52,500 nt of DNA from Actinidia chinensis (taxonomy: Eukaryota; Streptophyta; Magnoliopsida; Ericales; Actinidiaceae): positions 5,001-57,500 of the forward strand of contig VIGQ01002013.1 of NCBI GenBank assembly GCA_009663005.1, written 5' to 3'. A program made the translations under genes and the position numbers. Below are positions 47,655-52,500 of this stretch, one piece after another (the stretch's first letter is position 1; the number at the start of each line of letters is the position of its first letter). Under the pieces are notes generated by a model. It was not told where the DNA came from and made no database searches. It was given only the letters and a program-made list of their open reading frames with translations.

Positions 47655-47930
47655 CTACTGAATCTCAAGTAAACTCCACATTGAGCCTGAGTGGGTGCAT
47701 CACCAACATTGTCTCAAATCTTATTAACCAAAATTGAAGGTTCTCTTTTGTGTTTGTGGTGTGAATTATGAATTGATAAAATGATATTTCAAGAAAAAAA
47801 ATTAAAATTGAGTCTCAAGGTAGGACTCCACATGAGTGGGCAGTACTTGTGTCATCACACCTACATCACCAATATTGTCTATTAACAAACTGAAGATCTA
47901 CTTCTTTTTGTTTGTGTGGGTGTGTTTTGC
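47655..47930. repeat. Pair of ~110 bp direct repeats, unit V
   Basis: Copies at about 47655-47760 and 47812-47930, equivalent to 3180-3440. Confidence 0.6.
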
Positions 47931-48234
47931 TAGGAGAAAAACAAACCTTGGTTGGATATGTACCCACTCATGAGCAAAGGAACAAAATTTTGACAAACAA
48001 ACATCATTCACAACTAAAGATATTCCCCAATCAACGTTCAATAGGAAAAAAACAAAAATTCTCAAATCCTTTAAATCTTGGCAATGCTTACAACTAGCTC
48101 TAAACAAACTAAACTGTTGAAGCTTGACTCGCGGTTTTGGCCCCACCCCAATAGGTCATTTTATAGGTAAATAAACTCACCTCGGACACATTTGAAGCGT
48201 AGTTTGTTTGACTTCACGCAAATTCCGCTGGATC
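47931..48234 (-). other. 3' flank of DUF247 copy V
   Basis: Copy of 3451-3754, again joined directly to the N-terminal half of the gene near 48230 ('attccgctggatcaaga'). Confidence 0.55.
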
Positions 48235-49097
48235 AAGAGAAGGCAGTGGGGGTCGTGAGCATATGAGGGATATGATATACACTTGCCCTGCTCTTCTTGG
48301 TGCTGCAACACTGCAACACCTTTTTTGTTTTTTTTGTTATTTTTTTTTTTTTTTTCGTGTTTTGTTTGGGAGGGAGTTTTGTTTTTTTTTGTCTTTTTTT
48401 TTTTTTTTTCGTTTTTCGGAATTCATCAACGCCAAAACTGAAAGACAACACGTCACTAGACAAGAAACAATTGTCACGTTACTGTGGTTGTGAAATTGTC
48501 GTCATGGCTCATCGACATAGTACTAAATATCGACGACGTAATCAAGAGCAAAATACTAGGTGGAGTGAAACAACTTCTCCAGAACATAGAAGGCAAGTTT
48601 GGTTCTCGAGTAGTAGCAATTCACACAGGAACAACGTTGGTCATCGAACTGCTGCCACCACTGATGTCGCTAATTTCTACTTGGGCATTTCATTGTTTAT
48701 TTTCTTCATTAGTCTTTTCTTTGGGATTGGTTAGAAGGGTGGTACCTGTAGAGAAGTTCGTTATGAAACAACCATCGACCACGAGCATCTCTTCGTTTAG
48801 GTTGTCTACCTCCTCGTGTAAAGCGTTTCTTGGCAAGACAGTTTTCATCGGCTTTTTAAACACCTTCCTGACTACAGCCAATTTGCAAACCTTGATCCCT
48901 CTGATCCATTGGCATTCGCAGAGGAAGGGAATTGCACGTACTTCATTTTGATGTCATGCATTCGTGATTTTTAGGTGTTTTCCCTTGCTGTGAAGTGTCC
49001 CGATGGAGACGATGCGAGGAATAGGCACTTTCCTTCAGCTTAGGAGCTTATCGGGCACCCGTAATTACAAATCTGAGAGAAGGATTCTTGCGATCCT
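48235..49097 (-). pseudogene. DUF247/UPF0481 protein, copy V, N-terminal half with T-rich insertion
   Basis: Minus strand. One frame reads LHEEVDNLNEEMLVVDGCFI (48762-48821), the DUF247 signature, with 'MHDIKMKYV' upstream (about 48935-48965) and the 'SIGP/H' region (about 48985-49010). As in copy I, the C-terminal ~1.1 kb is missing, with the same breakpoint. About 100 bp of T-rich DNA with two polyT-cg repeats (48318-48415) interrupts the part that in copy I runs straight from 'ctt(c)aacac' to 'cgttttcgga'. The N-terminus ends about 30 codons short of the usual ATG, where the sequence flips into the opposite-strand copy VI. No promoter is left. Non-functional as read. Confidence 0.8.
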
Positions 49098-49104
49098 TAT
49101 AAAT
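49098..49104. other. Head-to-head junction of DUF247 copies V and VI
   Basis: Copy V (minus) stops matching other copies at about 49097 and copy VI (plus) starts at about 49105. Neither gene keeps its first codons or TATA region. The join is an inverted duplication without a recognisable transposon end. Confidence 0.6.
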
Positions 49105-50505
49105 AAACAGGGTTCCCGATAATTCCATAAGCTGAAGGAGTGGCCCATACCCCTCTCCTCGCTCCATCGGCCACTTCCACAGAAATGACAAATACCGGGA
49201 ATCATGAATGCAGGAAATCAAAAATGAGCTAGGTGAAGTCCTTCCTCACCGAATGACCGATGGATCAGAGGGAGAGAGGTTTGGCAAAGTCGATTCCTTG
49301 AGGAATGTGTAGAAGCGATGAAAACAGTCGGTAGAAGATGCCAGAATCTCACCGAGGAAGTAGTAACCTCAATGAGAGACTCAAAGATGCTGGTGTTGAT
49401 GATTGTTTCATACTTGACTTCTCGACCGGTACTTCCTTCTCACCCTCTCCAAAGAAACAGCAAATCCACCAATCGCACGAAGATAATGAGGAAGAGCAAA
49501 AAAATGCCCAATGAAGAAATTTAGTTGACCGGTGTTTTGGCAGCACTCTGATGAGTACACTGTCCCGCATGAATTGCTACTACTTGAGACCAGCTTCCCG
49601 TCTTGTGCTGGAGAAGTTGTTCCTCATCACCGTGGATAAATACTGGTCATCCCCCCTAATTATTGCTCTTTCATTACGTCGTTCAAATATTTAGGAATAT
49701 GACAATGAGCCTAGAAGGCAAATTCAACACCATAACGCAACAAATTTTTTTCTTGCCTAGTGAGTGTGTTCCTTTCGTCTTGTTGGCAAAGGATTGAATT
49801 TCCAAAATCGAAGAGTTGCAAACAAAAGAAGAGCAAGAAGTGTATTATCATATCCTTCATAATCCACATCACACTGCCATCCTCTTGATCCCCAAAAGCA
49901 AAAGCCAATAGAGAAACTAATGCTTTTGCATCAAGACCTAGCATATGCAAGAGTCAAGTTTTGTTTGCCGGCACCGGACGCTCAAGTTTGTTCTAAGGTC
50001 CATTTACCGACCTCAAAGTTGTCTCCAAGACGTGTTTTCCAATAGAGCTTGTTTTGGAAATTCCACTTTGAGCCTACACGACTCCATCGAAGCTCGTTCT
50101 GAGAAACCTCATTACCTTTGAGCATGTTTGCCCCGGGTTTCGTGTTACGTCACATCCTATGCTTTTCCTTTGGACATGGTTGTGAACTCCACAAACATTT
50201 CAAGTGCTTCAAGGCTGGTTAAATTCAGAACTATGGGGAGCTGAATCCAAGACGCCCTCTAATACCTCCTCAACAAGCTTTGCAAAGTATTGTTGTAGAG
50301 AAGTTTCTTTTTTCATTCTGAAACTCGTGCAAGCTAATCTATCATGTACAGTAAGCGTTGTTGGCCGGCACAACTATGTGCTGCATGTGAGACTCAAATA
50401 CTTTGCTACTTCCATGGAGTCAAAAGTTTTCTGTGTCCGGCCTTTTAAATTGCTTTTTGGCTATGTTTAATTACACAATTTCATCCGCACACTTCTTTAA
50501 GTGAA
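49105..50505 (+). pseudogene. DUF247/UPF0481 protein, copy VI, inverted and nearly complete
   Basis: The only plus-strand DUF247 copy. In order, with frame shifts: 'GPYPS' and 'SIGHFH' (49140-49185), 'MQEIK.ELGE' (49206-49240), 'TEEVV' (49352-49366), VDDCFILD (49395-49418, the VDGCFI site with G replaced by D as read), 'VLEKLF' (49607-49625), an 'EY' then 'ARVKF' region (about 49942-49965), a 'LFNKL'-equivalent (about 50265-50290) and a hydrophobic C-terminus before a stop near 50505. It lacks about the first 35 codons. Its 3' flank to 50735 resembles that of copy III more than that of neighbouring copy V. It has frame breaks in every third, so activity is doubtful; the same read-error caveat holds. 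Confidence 0.8.
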
Positions 50506-50735
50506 TAGGTGTTGATGACTATTTTGTTTCCATGTACTCACCTTCATACAGGCGATGTTCGCAATGATGACTAGATGATCAACTAAGTCATCCTGTTCTT
50601 CCAAGCTTCAAAAACAGTTTTGCTTGTAATATATTTCCATTCCCATTAGGACCTCCTGTCCAATTTCTGTAGATTTCCTTTGTAGTCCAGTAGTGTGTAT
50701 CTCCCTAGTATTCGTGTCAAGTATTTCCTTCCCTA
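50506..50735 (+). other. 3' UTR-like segment of DUF247 copy VI
   Basis: Reverse-complement match to 28815-29050: 'gatgatcaac', 'agcttcaaaaacag', 'tatttccattcccatt', 'cctcctgtc', 'agtattcgtg'. No own gene. Confidence 0.5.
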
Positions 50736-52380
50736 CAGCAGCCAGTAGTATAAGCAATATATATAGGTTTCTCACTTGTTCAAGCACAACTGCTTCTACT
50801 TTTCTTCAACTGAGATTCCAACGGTTTAGAAACTATGGAGAATGGCTTGCGTTTGAAATCTTGTGAGGGGAAGTTCCTATTCCTACGTTCTTAGCACAAC
50901 ATGACTCAAAATTCACACTTTCAAAGCATTGCAAGCATCGTAATCTACGGTCTTTCTTCTGGAAAGAAGGGCATGGGACCAAGACACTAGTTGGTTCCTT
51001 ATTGAGCACCCATCCTGGTAGCTTCGAGATATCGAATTCCAATTCAGTAAATGCAAATGCAAAAATAGAAAATGGAAAAAAAGATATGGAAATGGAAAAG
51101 TCAGAGGATCCAACGGTTCAGCACCATTAGATCCACTAACTTTTCAATTTCCTTGATCGAAACACAGCCTAAGTATTGGGTTTTTTAAACAACTGCATAA
51201 ATATATGCATACAGTATGAGAATATTCTTTTTTCTTCTTCTTCTTCTTCTTCCTTCTTCTTCTTCTTCTTCAATGTACACAGTAGAAAATCTGCATCCAA
51301 TACATGCATACAGCTAGAATTCAATTTGTGTGTTTGTTTTTTGAAATTTTAACTCAAACAAGATCAAGAACAAGGAGCTTTCTGGGAAAAAAAATTCTGG
51401 CAATTTCAAGCTTGACCATTCAATTTGTTTGTTTTTTTGGGAATTTTCTTGAATCTTTTCCGGGAATTTCAAGTTTCAGCATTCAATTGCTTTCTTTCTC
51501 AGTCATATCAAACAAATCACGAAAAGAAAATTCCAACAACTTCAGAGATTTAATTTCGTTCATCAAATCGAAAAATACTGAAAGCGGAAGTGAGAAATCG
51601 AATTTCGAATGGAATAGCTCTGAAAATAAACTGTTTAAGAAAACAGAAACCAAACCGAAACTGTTTTCCTTTCCAAATAGAAATTGTTTTTGGAAAAAAA
51701 AAAGGAACAATTTATTTTTCTAATCAGAACCACTTCTGAAAATTGAAAACGTAATAGATCCGTGGTTCTACCCCTCATCAAATCTTTCAAACATTAGTAC
51801 CCAAACAGAAATTATTTTCTGGAACTCAACTGCCGATCACAACAAGAAAAATCTTTCTTAAATTTATTGTAAAAAATACGGCAAATACTGAATTCCAAAC
51901 AATAATTTTTATTGATATCAAATGATATTTACAATGAAACTAAAGTTACATGTATAAACAGAAAGTTAAGAATGAAATATAAACAGCCGAGTCTTGTAAA
52001 CGCAATCTTCTTAAAAAAGATTCGCTACCTACCCCTAAATTTTACCCGCGTCTTTCTCCTAATATAAAATGGCTAGACCTCGTCTAAGCCTTGGCAAAAA
52101 TGAAATTGAAGAAATATGGAACTTGTTTTGATGTCTTCCAATATAAGATCAAATGTGTTTATATAGAAGGAAAAAATAACTATTCGTTTGCTCAATTCAA
52201 TACACAAAACTACCCTACCATAATCTCAAATTAGGCATTGAGTGAAGCGATTATTACCAAGAAACAACAGTTTTTCTTTGAGCTGCTAACGACTATCCTT
52301 TGAGTTATTTCATCTAGATTTGACAAATCCAAAGGGTACTGACTGCCCGCTGAGTCGTGGTTCGTGCACACTTTTTAAAG
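50736..52380. other. Non-repeated spacer right of the array
   Basis: Not similar to any other part of the window. It holds a TTC microsatellite and two ~100 bp imperfect repeats at about 51319-51480 ('attcaatttgtttgttt', 'ggcaatttcaag'/'ggaatttcaag'). A 139-codon plus frame at 51304-51723 is rich in F, K, N and S, lacks any domain and overlaps these repeats, so I do not call it. A short 'MARPRLSLGK' start at 52070 runs into a stop. Nothing else recognised. Confidence 0.45.
51227..51271. repeat. TTC/CTT microsatellite
   Basis: About fourteen TTC units with one 'ttcc' break. Confidence 0.9.
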
Positions 52381-52500
52381 ATATTTATAATTTTTATATA
52401 TATATTAATATTTTTTCACGGCTAATTATAAAATATATGGTGAGGATATTCTTAGATCTGACATCCATGCTGTCATAGGACCCCCTTCAAAAATCTTCAA
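52381..52500. repeat. Start of a further repeat-unit fragment
   Basis: 'cggctaattataaaatatat' and 'ggtgaggatattcttagatct' match 15985-16030 and 37370-37420, so array sequence of the II/IV type resumes here in the same orientation and continues beyond the window. Confidence 0.6.

Noticed and set aside
51304..51723. 139-codon plus-strand frame right of the array
   Set aside because: F/K/N/S-rich, overlaps imperfect repeats, no domain, upstream signal or conserved copy to support it.
1..52500. CRISPR arrays, bacterial operons, rRNA or functional tRNA genes
   Set aside because: The repeats are transposon- or unit-derived, no regular spacer array exists, and the tRNA-like boxes lack a full cloverleaf.

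Overview
Nuclear DNA of a flowering plant. It is very AT-rich, full of plant transposable elements (a Sirevirus-like Copia retrotransposon, MITEs, hAT-, MULE- and Harbinger-like non-autonomous elements, tRNA-derived SINE-like repeats), and its only recognisable host genes belong to the plant-specific DUF247/UPF0481 family (Pfam PF03140). The species cannot be told. No long open reading frame survives anywhere. When repeated copies inside the window are compared by eye, they differ mainly by single-base insertions and deletions, in coding and non-coding parts alike. That is the signature of unpolished long-read sequence at least as much as of decayed genes, so every 'pseudogene' call here is provisional.

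Layout: the window is a tandem array of about five repeat units in the same orientation, each roughly 8-10 kb, plus an inverted sixth gene copy and the start of another unit at the right edge. A complete unit reads, left to right: a CT/GC-rich block (E); a conserved anchor and a Tourist-like MITE (A); a long AT-rich spacer with unit-specific insertions; a pair of ~110 bp direct repeats; the 3' flank of a DUF247 gene; the DUF247 gene on the minus strand; its TATA promoter; a spacer; a pyrimidine-rich minisatellite (C); and a MULE-like long-TIR element (D) inserted in that minisatellite. Gene copies: I 3755-4503 (-), II 19985-21427 (-), III 29057-30488 (-), IV 40192-41673 (-), V 48235-49097 (-), VI 49105-50505 (+). 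Copies II-IV are close to full family length (about 480 codons). I and V share the same ~1.1 kb deletion of the C-terminal half. V and VI lie head to head with almost no spacer.

Units fall into subtypes. I and V share the deletion and a private segment. II and IV share a double tRNA-like SINE module and a small hairpin. III differs from both but resembles VI in its 3' flank. Between units I and II sits a ~10 kb Sirevirus-like element (4504-14577) with a 5'-truncated left LTR, a gag region with an exact CCHC zinc knuckle, about 5.5 kb of apparently non-coding interior, and a 2.27 kb right LTR carrying ten copies of a GTGTCGACAC palindrome. Between units III and IV, two tandem foldback elements (33039-35290) consist of long T-rich/A-rich inverted arms.

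The most interesting biology is the DUF247 array itself. DUF247 proteins are of unknown biochemical function, but members act as pollen-side self-incompatibility determinants at the S and Z loci of grasses. A tandem, rearranging cluster with an inverted copy is worth checking for similar polymorphic-locus behaviour; that link is inference only.
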